The position numbers were made by a program, and so were the translations under genes. A DNA stretch of 64,000 nt. Origin: Ferrimonas balearica (lineage in GTDB: Bacteria > Pseudomonadota > Gammaproteobacteria > Enterobacterales > Shewanellaceae). This document shows, piece after piece, positions 1 to 9,600 of this stretch; position 1 is the stretch's first letter; every line of letters begins with the position of its first letter. The stretch is from the NCBI RefSeq assembly GCF_019802085.1, contig NZ_JAHVHV010000005.1, forward strand, positions 213,234 to 277,233. Direction: 5' to 3'. Below the pieces are notes generated by a model, which worked only from the letters and a program-made list of their open reading frames with translations, had not been told where the DNA came from and searched no databases.

Positions 1-201
1 CTCGGCGCTGAGCTCAGTGCCCGCCAGGGCCCGGCTCAGGGTGTCGGCCAGCTCCTGCACCTGGTGGTGCTGCTCCTGCTCCAGTTGGGCCCGCTGTTCG
101 CTCAGGCCCAGGTAGGTGTAGATGAGGGTGCCGCCGGCGGCGATCCCCAACAGCGCCAGCAGGCGCAACGAGATGGATAGGCGGCGTAGCAGCGCGATCA
201 T
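1..201 (-). CDS. N-terminus of a membrane signalling-type protein (truncated by window edge)
   Basis: Only the first 67 codons are in the window; the gene runs off the left edge. The start is an ATG at 201-199 on the minus strand, with an AGGGACAG purine stretch just upstream. The visible protein opens with basic residues, then a hydrophobic segment at about residues 10-30, then a Gln/Glu-rich helical stretch (repeats of Glu-Gln and Gln-His) that would lie in the periplasm. This N-terminal layout is common in chemoreceptors and sensor kinases, but no diagnostic domain is visible. Family assignment is therefore not possible from this fragment. Confidence 0.6.
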   Translation of the reverse strand, partial: MIALLRRLSISLRLLALLGIAAGGTLIYTYLGLSEQRAQLEQEQHHQVQELADTLSRALAGTELSAE

Positions 202-297
202 GTCTGTCCCTAATACTAGATATACGGCTGTTCTATTTAACGAAATTGATGCCCGGAACGAAAAGGCCCGGATCAAAGATTTGCCAAATAGGCACAC

Positions 298-326
298 AAA
301 AAAAGGGGTAACCAAGCGGTTACCCC
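298..326 (-). terminator. Rho-independent terminator of cysK
   Basis: A perfect 9-bp stem (GGGGTAACC / GGTTACCCC) with loop AAGC is followed on the minus strand by seven T residues. It lies about 25 bases beyond the cysK stop codon. Confidence 0.85.
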
Positions 327-349
327 AAAGGCAAGGTAGAACAGGGAAG

Positions 350-1321
350 TTACTGAACGTTCTCCGCTTCGGTGAAGATGCCGGCGAACAGGGCAGAGGA
401 GAGGTAACGCTCGGCGGAGGAGGGCAGCACCACCACAATGGTCTTCTCCTTGAGCTCGGGGTTGGCCTCCAGCAGCTTGTTGACCGCCACCACGGCGGCC
501 CCGGAGCTGATCCCGGCCAGGATCCCCTCCTCCTTCATCAGGCGGTGGGCCATGGCCATGGCCTCGTCGTTGGAGACGGTGATCGCTTCGTCCACCATCT
601 CCAGATCCAGGTTGCCGGGGATGAAGCCGGCGCCGATCCCCTGGATCTTGTGCGGGCCCGGGGTGAGCTCTTCGCCCTTGAGGGCTTGGCTGATCACCGG
701 GGAGTCTTCCGGCTCCACCGCCACCACGTGGACCGCTTTGCCCTTTTGCAGCTTGATGTAGCGACCGACGCCGGTCAGGGTGCCGCCGGTGCCGACGCCG
801 GCGACAAAGACGTCCACCTCGCCGTCGGTGTCGTCCCACACCTCGGGGCCGGTGGTCTGCTCGTGGATCGCCGGGTTGGCGGGGTTCTCAAACTGCTGCA
901 GCAGCACGTAGCGACCCGGATCGCTGTCGCGGATCTCCTCGGCCTTGGCCACGGCGCCCTTCATCCCCTTGGCGCCTTCGGTCAGCACCAGGGTGGCCCC
1001 CAGGGCCTTGAGCAGCTTGCGGCGCTCCAGGCTCATGGTGTTGGGCATGGTCAGGGTCAGGGGGTAGCCACGGGAGGCGGCCACAAAGGCCAGGGCGATG
1101 CCGGTGTTGCCGGAGGTCGGTTCGATGATCTCCTTACCCGGACCCAGCACGCCGCGTTTTTCCGCGTCCCAGACCATGTTGGCCCCCAGGCGGCACTTCA
1201 CGCTGAAGGAGGGATTGCGGGCTTCGATTTTCGCCAGCACCTTACCGTCGGTGACCCGGTTGAGGCGCACCAGCGGAGTGTTGCCGATGGAGAGGGAGTT
1301 GTCGTCGTAGATCTTTGCCAT
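350..1321 (-). CDS. cysK: Cysteine synthase A (O-acetylserine sulfhydrylase)
   Basis: PLP enzyme that makes L-cysteine from O-acetylserine and sulfide in the cytoplasm. The 323-residue length is normal for CysK. The PLP-binding lysine is Lys42 in NPSFSVKCR, and the phosphate-binding loop [10 protein letters not shown] and the glycine-rich [10 protein letters not shown] are intact. The N-terminus ([18 protein letters not shown]) matches the family start, so the ATG at 1321 is secure. The gene is monocistronic, with a strong terminator 3'. Together with cysZ at 5.8-6.5 kb it is part of the sulfur assimilation set found near zipA-ligA in many gammaproteobacteria. Here the two cys genes are separated by three unrelated genes. 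Confidence 0.97.
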   Translation of the reverse strand: MAKIYDDNSLSIGNTPLVRLNRVTDGKVLAKIEARNPSFSVKCRLGANMVWDAEKRGVLGPGKEIIEPTSGNTGIALAFVAASRGYPLTLTMPNTMSLERRKLLKALGATLVLTEGAKGMKGAVAKAEEIRDSDPGRYVLLQQFENPANPAIHEQTTGPEVWDDTDGEVDVFVAGVGTGGTLTGVGRYIKLQKGKAVHVVAVEPEDSPVISQALKGEELTPGPHKIQGIGAGFIPGNLDLEMVDEAITVSNDEAMAMAHRLMKEEGILAGISSGAAVVAVNKLLEANPELKEKTIVVVLPSSAERYLSSALFAGIFTEAENVQ

Positions 1322-1430
1322 GGTTGCATTCCTGCCAAAATAGGGGCTCAGTGCGCATCCGCGCAGTTAAGGCTTAGCTTAATCTTTGAAATGGCGCGAG
1401 GAAGTGCTTGTTCGTTATGCCTTATTCCCG

Positions 1431-1444
1431 AAGGTAATTACCTT
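1431..1444. promoter_or_regulatory. 14-bp perfect palindrome in the cysK / RDD divergent gap
   Basis: AAGGTAATTACCTT is a perfect palindrome within an AT-rich island about 110 bp upstream of cysK and 100 bp upstream of the divergent RDD gene. It is a likely regulator site. The regulator is unknown. CysB sites are loose and non-palindromic, so this does not look like a CysB site. Confidence 0.4.
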
Positions 1445-1542
1445 AACTCTTTTTATATACAACGGCTTGGAGTGGCTTACCGGACGCTGGTCTCGGCGCA
1501 ACCCTGTGGTAACGTTGGATTCACAACAGGAAGGAGCCTGAC

Positions 1543-2727
1543 GTGAGCCAACCAAAGCCCGATCCCAAAGACCTCATCACCCCCGATGCGTTCCAGATCC
1601 ACTCGGCCCTGCTGAACCGGCCTTTGGCCTCCCCCTGGCAGCGGGGGCTGGCGATGGCGCTGGATCTTTTGGTGGTGGCCATCCTCACCGGCTCCGGCGG
1701 GCTGCTGTTCGTGATCCTGGTGCTGGCCACCTGGCGGATGCGCAAGCGCCAGTGGAAGGCGGGCACCTGGGCGTTGTACGGGCTCTATTTTCTGCTGGTG
1801 GTCTCCATGGTGGCGCCCCTGTACCACTGGGTGAGCGACTGGGGGACGCCGACGGCCCCCGTGGTCACCACCGATTCAGGCAACGCACTGGAGATCAACG
1901 ACCCTGCGGCGGCGGTGGGGGGCGCCCTGGCGCTGATCCGGGCGGAGACCTGCGAAGACCGCGCCTGCCTGGCGGGGGTGATCGACGAAGTGGGGGGGCT
2001 GGCCAAGCAGCTCGAGGAGGTCGAGCGCCAGGAGCTCTACTGGGAGCTGCTGGACAACCTGCCCCAGGCGGAGCGGGAGGCGGCCAAACCCATGCTGCAG
2101 GAAGCCCTAGGAGTGGGTCAGGCCCTGGTGGCGGCGCCGGCCACGACGAGCGCAGCAGCGCCGGAAGAGACGCCCGAAGAGGCGGGTCGCCCAGTCGGTG
2201 AGGTTGCTGTCGATGGGGCGGACGGTGGCGAGGCCCAGCCCGAGCCGGATCCGGTGGCGGAGCTGGAGGCCCAGTTGGCCCGGGAGAAGTCCCGCCGCCA
2301 GAAGCTGCAGAAGCAGGTGGCGGAGTACGAGGAGGTGGGCACCAGTCCCCTGGCCTGGCTTTTGGGGGCCATTAAGGACATGGGGCTGGGGTTCGGTCTG
2401 GCGGCCTTCTACTTCACCGTCTTTGTGGCCTGGTTCGATGGCCAGACCGTGGGCAAGAAGCTGACCCGTTGCCGGGTGCGCCAGCTCGATGGCACGCCGC
2501 TGTCCCTGTGGGACGCCTTTGGCCGCTACGGCGGATACGGCGCCGGCATCGCCACCGGGCTGCTGGGTTTTGTACAGATCTTCTGGGACGCCAACCGTCA
2601 GGCGATCCACGACAAGATCGCCGCCACCGTGGTGGAGGATTTGCGTCCCCGGGCGCGGCTCAAGGCCCGCCGGCGCCGCCACCGCCCCCTGCCGGACAGT
2701 CCGGCGCCGGCAACTGATGGCACCTAA
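1543..2727 (+). CDS. RDD-family inner-membrane protein with a long acidic coiled-coil insert
   Basis: Starts at GTG 1543 behind a good Shine-Dalgarno (AGGAAGGAG). The N-terminal part has the RDD-type start PWQRGLAMALDLL with two membrane helices (about residues 35-60 and 80-105). The C-terminal part holds the second RDD half: WFDGQTVGKKL, a hydrophobic helix near residues 325-350, and the closing motif QAIHDKIAATVVED. Between them lies a Glu/Ala/Pro-rich linker, then a coiled coil of roughly residues 240-272 (repeats of LE-QLAREK). RDD proteins are small multi-pass proteins of mostly unknown role, some linked to ion transport. The split of the RDD domain by a soluble insert is unusual. Function not assigned. 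Confidence 0.8.
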   Translation: MSQPKPDPKDLITPDAFQIHSALLNRPLASPWQRGLAMALDLLVVAILTGSGGLLFVILVLATWRMRKRQWKAGTWALYGLYFLLVVSMVAPLYHWVSDWGTPTAPVVTTDSGNALEINDPAAAVGGALALIRAETCEDRACLAGVIDEVGGLAKQLEEVERQELYWELLDNLPQAEREAAKPMLQEALGVGQALVAAPATTSAAAPEETPEEAGRPVGEVAVDGADGGEAQPEPDPVAELEAQLAREKSRRQKLQKQVAEYEEVGTSPLAWLLGAIKDMGLGFGLAAFYFTVFVAWFDGQTVGKKLTRCRVRQLDGTPLSLWDAFGRYGGYGAGIATGLLGFVQIFWDANRQAIHDKIAATVVEDLRPRARLKARRRRHRPLPDSPAPATDGT

Positions 2728-2832
2728 GCGGCTTTTTTGCCTGACTCATCAATTCGCAAGCGCCCCTTCGACTAGGCTTTAGGGGCTTTGGGCCATGGTG
2801 ACCCGAAGCCAACCAAAAAGTGAGGTTGGGCG

Positions 2833-3273
2833 ATGAACACCCTTTTTCGAGCGGCCCTTGGGGCCATGATGCTACTGGCCTGTTTGGGTTCGGCAAACGC
2901 CGCAGAGCGCAGCTGGGACAGCGGCAGTGTCTGGAACATCACCTACGTGGAAACCCATCCGGGAAAATTCAACGATTACATCGGTGATCTGCGCTCGGTG
3001 TGGCGTCAGTTCCTGGACGCGCAAAAAGCGGACGGATTGGTGCTCTCCTACAAGATGCTGAGCGTGGCCGCCCCCCGGGACGGGGAGCCGGATCTTATCC
3101 TGATGGTGGAGTACAAGAACTGGGCCGCCTTCGACCGCGGCGTCGAGTATTTCGAGGCCCTCTCCACCAAGATCATGGGTTCCATGGACGCCACCCAGCA
3201 GGCCAATGTGCAGCGGGGGGAGTTGCGCACCATCCGCAGCCAAGTGATCGCCCAGGAGCTGACCTTCAAATAG
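2833..3273 (+). CDS. Small exported protein, dimeric alpha/beta-barrel-like
   Basis: 146 residues with a clear signal peptide (hydrophobic residues 5-18, cleavage expected after ANA near residue 23). The mature part is about 120 residues and has a WNITYVETHPGKFNDYI start and a central YKNWAAFDRG element. These are reminiscent of ferredoxin-like (dimeric alpha/beta barrel) domains that bind small ligands. That resemblance is an impression, not a firm assignment. The gene stands alone between the RDD gene and a bidirectional terminator. No catalytic motif is visible. Confidence 0.75.
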   Translation: MNTLFRAALGAMMLLACLGSANAAERSWDSGSVWNITYVETHPGKFNDYIGDLRSVWRQFLDAQKADGLVLSYKMLSVAAPRDGEPDLILMVEYKNWAAFDRGVEYFEALSTKIMGSMDATQQANVQRGELRTIRSQVIAQELTFK

Positions 3274-3286
3274 GTCCGCGGGCAGC

Positions 3287-3317
3287 AAAAAGGGGACGGC
3301 CTGGCCGTCCCCTTTTT
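3287..3317. terminator. Bidirectional terminator between convergent genes
   Basis: AAAAAGGGGACGGC and its inverse repeat flank a very short loop, with A and T tracts on both sides. It can end both the plus-strand exported-protein gene and the minus-strand DUF5916 gene. Confidence 0.9.
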
Positions 3318-3331
3318 CGTGTTGTCGTCCC

Positions 3332-5656
3332 TCAGATGAGCCAGGCGTAGCTGAGCTTCATAAAGTAGGTCTGGCTGTCCTGGGTCAGGTCCGGCTCGCT
3401 GTCGTCGGCAAAGCGACCGTCGGAGAAGCCGGCGTAGAACACCGTCTGGGGGTTGAGCTTGTAGCCGTACAGCAGTTCGGAGGAGAGGCGCTGGTAGTTG
3501 GCGTCCACCTCGTCGTAGCGGTAGAGGCTGGGGTCCCGGTCGATGTGGGTGTAGATGGTGGACAGGCGCACGAAACTGCGCACGCTGAACTGCCAGGTCA
3601 GGCGCAGATCCGACAGGTTGGCGGTGAACAGGGTGCCGCCGTCCACGTCCAGCTCCCGCCAGTGGTGGCGCAGGTGGGCGGTGAGCGCCCGGGTGGGCTT
3701 CCAGTTCACCCAGCCGTTGAGGCGGGTGAGGGTGCCCAGCTGGTTGTTGGCAAAATCGATCTCATCGCCGTAGCGCACCCCGACGCCGAACTTCACCGGC
3801 TTGATGGGGCGCACCTCGCCGTAGAACCCGGCAAAGGTTTCATCGAACCGCGGCGCGTTGCCGGCCACCGCCAGGCTGCTGCCGTCCTCCCGCTGGCCCA
3901 CCCGCTCGCGGGTGACGGCGTACCACTCCAGGAAGCTGTCGTAGCGGCCGGACAGGGCGAACTTGGCCTCGGCTTCCTGCTCCAGCAGCTCCCCGGCCAT
4001 ATTCTCGCTGCGGTCGATGTCGCCGGACAGCTCCACCTCGTGGAAGAAGCGGTTTTCCGGGTACCAGAGCCGGCCGCCGCCCAGCACCGCCTTCTCGAAA
4101 TCCACCCGCTCGATAAAGCCCAGATCGGCGCGAAAATCCTCGTCGGCGCGGTAGTAGTTGGCGTAGCCGAACCAGTGGCGGGACTGGTAGTTGTAGGCCA
4201 GGCGCAGCAGCTGGCCCTGGAAGGCGTCGTCGCTCAGGGTTCGCAGCACCTGCTCGTTGTAGTCGCAGTCACCGAACTCGCATTGGGCGCTGTCCGGGGC
4301 GCTGCAATCGTCGCCGTCGCAGAACTGCTGGGCCAGGTCGTCCGGGTAGCGGGTGTCGCTGTAGAGCCACATGGCGTCCAGCCGGTGCTGGTCGTTCAGC
4401 TCCCAGCGCAGATCGGCACCGGTCATGGCGTTGTGGTACTGATCGCTTTCCCGGAAGGTGCCGATCACCCCCGCCTGCCAGCCCTGGCCGCTGTCGTACA
4501 GGTAGCGGCCCGCCAGGTTGTCACTCTTGCGGCCCAGCTCGGCGATGCTGGAGCCCAGGTTGCCGGGCACCAGGAAGTTGGTCTGCTCGTCCCGGGTCTG
4601 CAGCAGGCCGTAGACGTGGTTGCCCCGCTGGCCGGTAAGCTTGGTGCCGAACTCCGGCTCCGCCAGGTTACGGGTGTGCACCAGGTTGAGCTGGGTGGCG
4701 AAGTTGTCGGCGTTGTCCAGGTAGAAGGGGCGCTTCTCCGGGTAGAACAGGGCGAAGGTAGTGTTAACGTCGAGCTGGCCGGCGTCCGCCTCCACCTGGG
4801 AGAAATCCGGGTTGATGGTGAGGTTGAGCAGGGTGTCCGGGGTGATCCCCCAGCGCAGATCCAGCCCCGGCTCCAGCTCCTCCTCCCGGTTCCAGGGGCT
4901 GTCGCCGTCGTCCCGGGTCTCCATGCGGTTGGCGGTCAGCGACGGGGTGATCTGCAGCTGGTTGCCCGGCTCGGCCCCCTCGAAACCACTGGCCAGGCCC
5001 ATCTGGCACAGCCGGCAGGCGATGTCGCGGTCCACCGGGGTGGCCGCCAGGCGGTAGTTGTTCTCCCGGGGGTAGAAGCGCACCAGCTCAATGCCCCACT
5101 GCTGGGTGTCCTGCCGGCTGTCGAAGTTGAACAGGCGCAGGGGCAGGGCCATCTCCACCTGGTAGCCGGTGTCGGTCAGGGCACCGGCGCTGTGCCAGAT
5201 CCCATCCCAGGCGTCGCTCTCCCGGCCGGTCAGCTCGTTCTCGATGCTGTCGTGCTGCACCCCCATGGGGTTGACGAAAAACTGGTAGGCCAGGCGGGCC
5301 TGGTTCCAGGTGTCTAGCTTGATCCCCACCATGTCGTCGCCCCAGCTCTTGTCCCTGTCAGTCAGGTGGGCGCGGATGCGGCTGGGTTCGGGGTCCTCGG
5401 CGATGAAGGCCACGTAGAGGGTGTCGGCGGTGGCGATAAGCCGCGCCTCGGTGGGCACTGGCGCCGGGGCGTTCTCCGCTGGCCGGGTCTGCAGAGTCAG
5501 GGGCACCTTCACCGCCTGCTGCCAGGCGGCTTCCGACAGCACGCCGTCGATCACCGGGGCCTGATCGGTCTGGGGAATGGTGATGTGAAGACGCTCCTGG
5601 GCGTGGAGGGTCAGGGGGAGCAGCAGGGCTGCAAGGGGGAAAAGACGAGTCAACAT
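3332..5656 (-). CDS. Carbohydrate-binding (CBM9-like) / DUF5916 outer-membrane protein
   Basis: 774 residues with a signal peptide ending near LTLHAQE (residue 19). Residues about 25-215 form a CBM9-like beta domain (opening APVIDGVLSEAAWQQA). The remainder has the alternating aromatic pattern of a DUF5916 outer-membrane barrel and ends in Trp-Leu-Ile after an aromatic-rich strand. DUF5916 proteins are widespread in marine bacteria; their role is unproven and is often suggested to be glycan or peptide handling at the surface. A loop around residues 440-465 holds a cluster of five Cys in an Asp-rich context (CDGDDC, CEFGDC), and another CRLC pair lies near residue 215. The gene is monocistronic and convergent with the small exported protein. 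Confidence 0.85.
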   Translation of the reverse strand: MLTRLFPLAALLLPLTLHAQERLHITIPQTDQAPVIDGVLSEAAWQQAVKVPLTLQTRPAENAPAPVPTEARLIATADTLYVAFIAEDPEPSRIRAHLTDRDKSWGDDMVGIKLDTWNQARLAYQFFVNPMGVQHDSIENELTGRESDAWDGIWHSAGALTDTGYQVEMALPLRLFNFDSRQDTQQWGIELVRFYPRENNYRLAATPVDRDIACRLCQMGLASGFEGAEPGNQLQITPSLTANRMETRDDGDSPWNREEELEPGLDLRWGITPDTLLNLTINPDFSQVEADAGQLDVNTTFALFYPEKRPFYLDNADNFATQLNLVHTRNLAEPEFGTKLTGQRGNHVYGLLQTRDEQTNFLVPGNLGSSIAELGRKSDNLAGRYLYDSGQGWQAGVIGTFRESDQYHNAMTGADLRWELNDQHRLDAMWLYSDTRYPDDLAQQFCDGDDCSAPDSAQCEFGDCDYNEQVLRTLSDDAFQGQLLRLAYNYQSRHWFGYANYYRADEDFRADLGFIERVDFEKAVLGGGRLWYPENRFFHEVELSGDIDRSENMAGELLEQEAEAKFALSGRYDSFLEWYAVTRERVGQREDGSSLAVAGNAPRFDETFAGFYGEVRPIKPVKFGVGVRYGDEIDFANNQLGTLTRLNGWVNWKPTRALTAHLRHHWRELDVDGGTLFTANLSDLRLTWQFSVRSFVRLSTIYTHIDRDPSLYRYDEVDANYQRLSSELLYGYKLNPQTVFYAGFSDGRFADDSEPDLTQDSQTYFMKLSYAWLI

Positions 5657-5747
5657 CCTGTTAAGTCGTGGTTATTGTTATTGGCGCCATTGTGCCACAG
5701 GGGGCGGCAAAGTCCGGCGCCAAAGGTTAACCAAATGTAACTTAACT

Positions 5748-5769
5748 GCCGGGCGGGGGATCGCCCGGC
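5748..5769 (-). terminator. Putative terminator of cysZ
   Basis: An 8-bp stem GCCGGGCG / CGCCCGGC lies just beyond the cysZ stop on the minus strand. The T-rich tail is poor (AGTTAAGTT), so termination may be partial. Confidence 0.5.
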
Positions 5770-5775
5770 ATGACA

Positions 5776-6543
5776 TCAGATGCGGCGGTGCACTTCCCGG
5801 TACTGATCCACCCACAGGGCGGTGGCGCCGCAGATGGCCACCGGCATCAGGATGAGGTTCACAAAGGGGATCATCGCCATCACCGCGGCGGTGGCGCCGA
5901 AGGAGAAGCTGCGCCAGCGCTGCATTCTCAGGGCACTGCGCATGCGGTCGAAGGGCACCTTGTGGTTGTCGAAGGGGTAATCCAGGTACTGGATCGCCAT
6001 CATCCAGGCGGTAAAGCAGAACCAGAGCACCGGCCCCACACCGGGGATGAAGAAGAGCACCAGCAGGAACACCAGGGCCCGGGGCAGGTAATACCACAGT
6101 TTGGTCCACTCCCGGCCAATCAGGCGCGGGGTGTCCTTGAGCAGGTCCAGCACCCCGCCGGTGTCCACCGGCTGGCCGGTCAGCCGCTTCTCCACCTGCT
6201 CCGCCAGCAGGCCGTTAAAGGGGGCGGCGATGAAGTTCATGATGGCGGTGAAGGTGAAGGCGGCGCTGACCAGGATGCTCACCCCCACTAGGGGCCAGAT
6301 CAGCCACTCCAGCCAGTGCAGAAACTCCGGCATGGTCCCCACCAACTGCTCGATCCACACCCCCATCTGCTGAAACAGGAAGTAGAAGGCCACGGAGAAG
6401 AGCACCAGGTTGATGGACAGCGGCAACACCACGAAGCGGCGCAGCCCCTTCTGACGAATGAGCTCGAAGCCCTTGATAAAATAGCTGACGCCACTGCTGC
6501 CCTGGGGCAGCACGGTGTCCTGACGAATGGGGTCGTTCAACAA
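5776..6543 (-). CDS. cysZ: Sulfate transporter CysZ
   Basis: Inner-membrane sulfate uptake protein that feeds cysteine synthesis. The 255-residue length and the segments SGVSYFIKGFELI, NFIAAPFNGLLAEQVE and the C-terminal membrane helices are typical of CysZ. The reading frame opens with TTG TTG AAC; the first TTG lies nine bases after a good AGGAG. A TTG start is therefore likely, because there is no nearby upstream ATG. It is divergent from smc and separated from its usual partner cysK by 4.4 kb. Confidence 0.92.
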   Translation of the reverse strand: MLNDPIRQDTVLPQGSSGVSYFIKGFELIRQKGLRRFVVLPLSINLVLFSVAFYFLFQQMGVWIEQLVGTMPEFLHWLEWLIWPLVGVSILVSAAFTFTAIMNFIAAPFNGLLAEQVEKRLTGQPVDTGGVLDLLKDTPRLIGREWTKLWYYLPRALVFLLVLFFIPGVGPVLWFCFTAWMMAIQYLDYPFDNHKVPFDRMRSALRMQRWRSFSFGATAAVMAMIPFVNLILMPVAICGATALWVDQYREVHRRI

Positions 6544-6696
6544 CGGATTGCGCTCCTAGCGGTAAGCCATGGGGTCATTGTGTTGCTCAGCGTAGCATTC
6601 GGTCAACATCCATAGCATTTCAGGCTGTTACAAATTACATGCCCATTTGGTAGAGTGGCAGCTTCCCAAGTTTCAGGATCGCCTCGCCCCAGCCTT

Positions 6697-9600
6697 ATGC
6701 GGCTCAAACAGATCAAGCTCGCCGGATTCAAGTCCTTCGTGGACCCCACCAAGGTGCCCTTCCCGGACCAGATGACCGCCATTGTCGGCCCCAACGGCTG
6801 CGGCAAATCCAACGTCATTGACGCGGTGCGCTGGGTGCTGGGGGAGAGCAGCGCCAAGAACCTGCGCGGCGACGCCATGACCGACGTCATCTTTAACGGC
6901 TCCAGCGGCCGCAAGCCGGTCTCCGTGGCCAGCGTGGAGCTGGTGTTCGACAACAGCGCCGGTCGCCTCGACGGCCAGTACGCCAGCTACGCCGAGATCT
7001 CGGTCAAGCGCCAGGTCAATCGCGACGCCCAGTCCAGCTACTTTATGAACGGCAACAAGTGCCGCCGTCGCGACATCACCGATCTCTTTATGGGCACCGG
7101 GTTGGGGCCGCGCAGCTACGCCATCATCGAGCAGGGGATGATCTCCCGGCTGATCGAGTCCAAGCCCCAGGAGCTTCGGGTGTTCATCGAGGAGGCCGCC
7201 GGGATCTCCCGCTACAAGGAGCGCCGGCGGGAGACCGAGAACCGCATCCGCCACACCCGGGAGAACCTGGAGCGCCTCACCGACGTGCGCAGCGAGCTGG
7301 GCACCCAGATCGAACGGCTGCGCCGCCAGGCGGACGCCGCCCGACGCTACCGGGAGCTTAAGATCCAGGAGCGCACCCTGCACGGAGAGTTGCTGGCCCT
7401 GCGTTGGCGGGAGCTGAGCGGCCGCATGGGGGAGCTTGAGGCGGTGATCCAGGAACTGGAGCTGAAAAAGGACCAGTTCGAGAGCGCCAGTGCCGGCGAC
7501 AGCGCCACGGTGACCGCCCTGGAGCAGCAGCGGTCGGATCTGGCCGCCGAGGTGGAGCAGAGCCAGCAGAAGCTGTTTGCCCTGGGCAGCCAAATCACCC
7601 GCTTGGAGCAGCAGATCCTCCACAGCCGTCAGCGGCGTCAGCAGCTGGAGGATGAGATCCGCCGCAACCAGGTGCAGTCCGCCAGCGCCGAACAGAGCCT
7701 GGCTCAGCTCTCCGAGGAGGAAGCCGAGCTGGAGGAGAGCCTGGCGATGCTGGCCCCGGAGCTGGAAACCCTGGCCGAAGGGGTGGAGGAGCTCTCCCTG
7801 ACCCTGGAGGAGGCCCAGGAGGCGTTCGATGCTTTAAGCGATCAGCGAGACGCCGCCCGGGACGCCCAGGCCCAGGCCCAGCGCGCCGCCCAGGTGGCGG
7901 CCACCGAGGCGGCCGGACTGGAGCGGGAGGGCCAGCAGCTGGCCAGCTCCGCCGCCCGTCTGGCTCAGCAGCTGACCCAGTGGGATCCGGCGGCCCAAGA
8001 GGCGGCCCTGGCGGCAGCCGAAACCGCCCTGGCGGACGCCGACGCCCTCCAGGCCCGGGAGGCCGCGCGCCTGGCCGAGGCGCAGCAGCAGCGCGAAGCG
8101 GCGGAGCAGGCCTTCGAGCAGGCCCGCAGCGAACGCGAAGCGGCGGCCCGGGAGCATGGCCAGCTGACGGCCCAGCACGCCTCCCTGGCCACCCTGCTCA
8201 AGGCCCGGGAAACCCGGCTGCCGGCCCCCTTTGATGCCCTGCCGCGGGCCTGGCAACAGTGGACCATTGAACCGGGCTGGGCCACCGCCGTGGAGCAGGT
8301 GCTCAGCCGCACCCTGCAGGCGGTGGTGGGCGGCGACGAAACTGAACTGCCCGAGGGGCTGGCCCGACTGAGCCCCTGTGACACGGCAGCGCAACCGGCG
8401 GCCCACCCCTGGCCCCGGCTGCTGGACACCATTCAATCCCCCTTTAACCTGAGCCCCTGGCTGGCCCAGGTCTACTGCGCCCAGACCGAATCTGAGGCCC
8501 GCCAGTGGCTGGCCGAAGCCGGCCCCGGGGTCTCCGTGGTGCTGCCCTGCGGTCGCTGGCTGGCCCAGGGGTTCGAGGCGGCCCCCGGTCAGGGGGACGA
8601 GCGCCCCCTGACCGAACTCAAGGCCCAGTGGGAGCAACTGGCGCAGCAGCTGGAGGCCCAGGCCGAGGTGTTGGCCCAGGCCGAGCAGAACGTGGCCCAA
8701 TCCCAGCAGCGCAAACAGGCGGCGAGCCAGACGGAGGAGCAGGCTAGGCGGGAAGCCCAGCAGGCCCGGGAAGCGCAGCTCAATGAGCAGAACCGGGTGG
8801 ACAACCTGCGGCAAAACCTGGCCCAGCAGCGTCAGCAGCGGGATCTGCTGGCGGAGCAGCAGGAAGAGCTGGCCCTGCGCCAGGAGGAGAACGAGGCGCG
8901 CCAGCTGGAGCTGGAAGCACGGCGCGAGCAGCTGGAGCTGGACCAGGAACAGGCCGAGCAGGCCCTGGTGACCATTGAGCAGCGGGCTGAGGCGGAGCGT
9001 CAGGCGGTGCGGGCCCGGCAGAGCCAGCGGGATCAGCAGCAGCAACAGCTGCAGCAGCTACAACTGACGGTGCAGGGCCAGCAGGCCCGCCTGCAGGGCA
9101 TGGCCGGCCAACGTCGCCAGGCCGAGGAGGCCCAGGGTCAGTGGCAGGAGCGCTGCGAGTTGGCCCGGGAGGAGCAGGAAGCCCTGGCCGAACCCCTGTT
9201 GGAGTACGAGGAGAGCCTGGCCGAGGAGCTGGCCCAGCGGGTGGAGCTGGAGGCGGAGCTGGCCACCCGGCGGGACCGCCTGGAGGAGGTGACCCAGACC
9301 CTGGCCAGCCTCAACGACTCCCAGCGGGGCCAACAGGCCCAGATCCAGGAGCTGGTGGCCCAGCTCAGCCGTCACCAGCTGGAGTATGAGGGGCTGCGGG
9401 TGCAGGCCCAGGGCCAGCTGGATCTGTTGGCGGAGTCCGAGATGCAGCTCAAGGGGATCCTGGAGACCCTGAGCGCCGAGGCGGCGGTCAACCAGTGGCA
9501 GACCGATCTGGAGCGGGTGCGGGAGCGCATCAAGCGCCTGGGGGCCATCAACATGGCCGCCATCGAGGAGTACGAGCAGCAGGCCCAGCGCAAGGCCTAC

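Noticed and set aside
3545..5317. 590-residue plus-strand open frame opposite the DUF5916 gene
   Set aside because: Low-complexity Val/Gly/Ala-rich shadow; the minus frame has a signal peptide and family motifs.
6655..6696. GTG start giving SMC 14 extra residues
   Set aside because: The SMC family begins at MRLKQIKL; the extension has no ribosome site.
7834..9045. 403-residue minus-strand open frame within smc
   Set aside because: Leu/Gly/Gln-rich mirror of the SMC coiled coil; the sense frame is an intact SMC.
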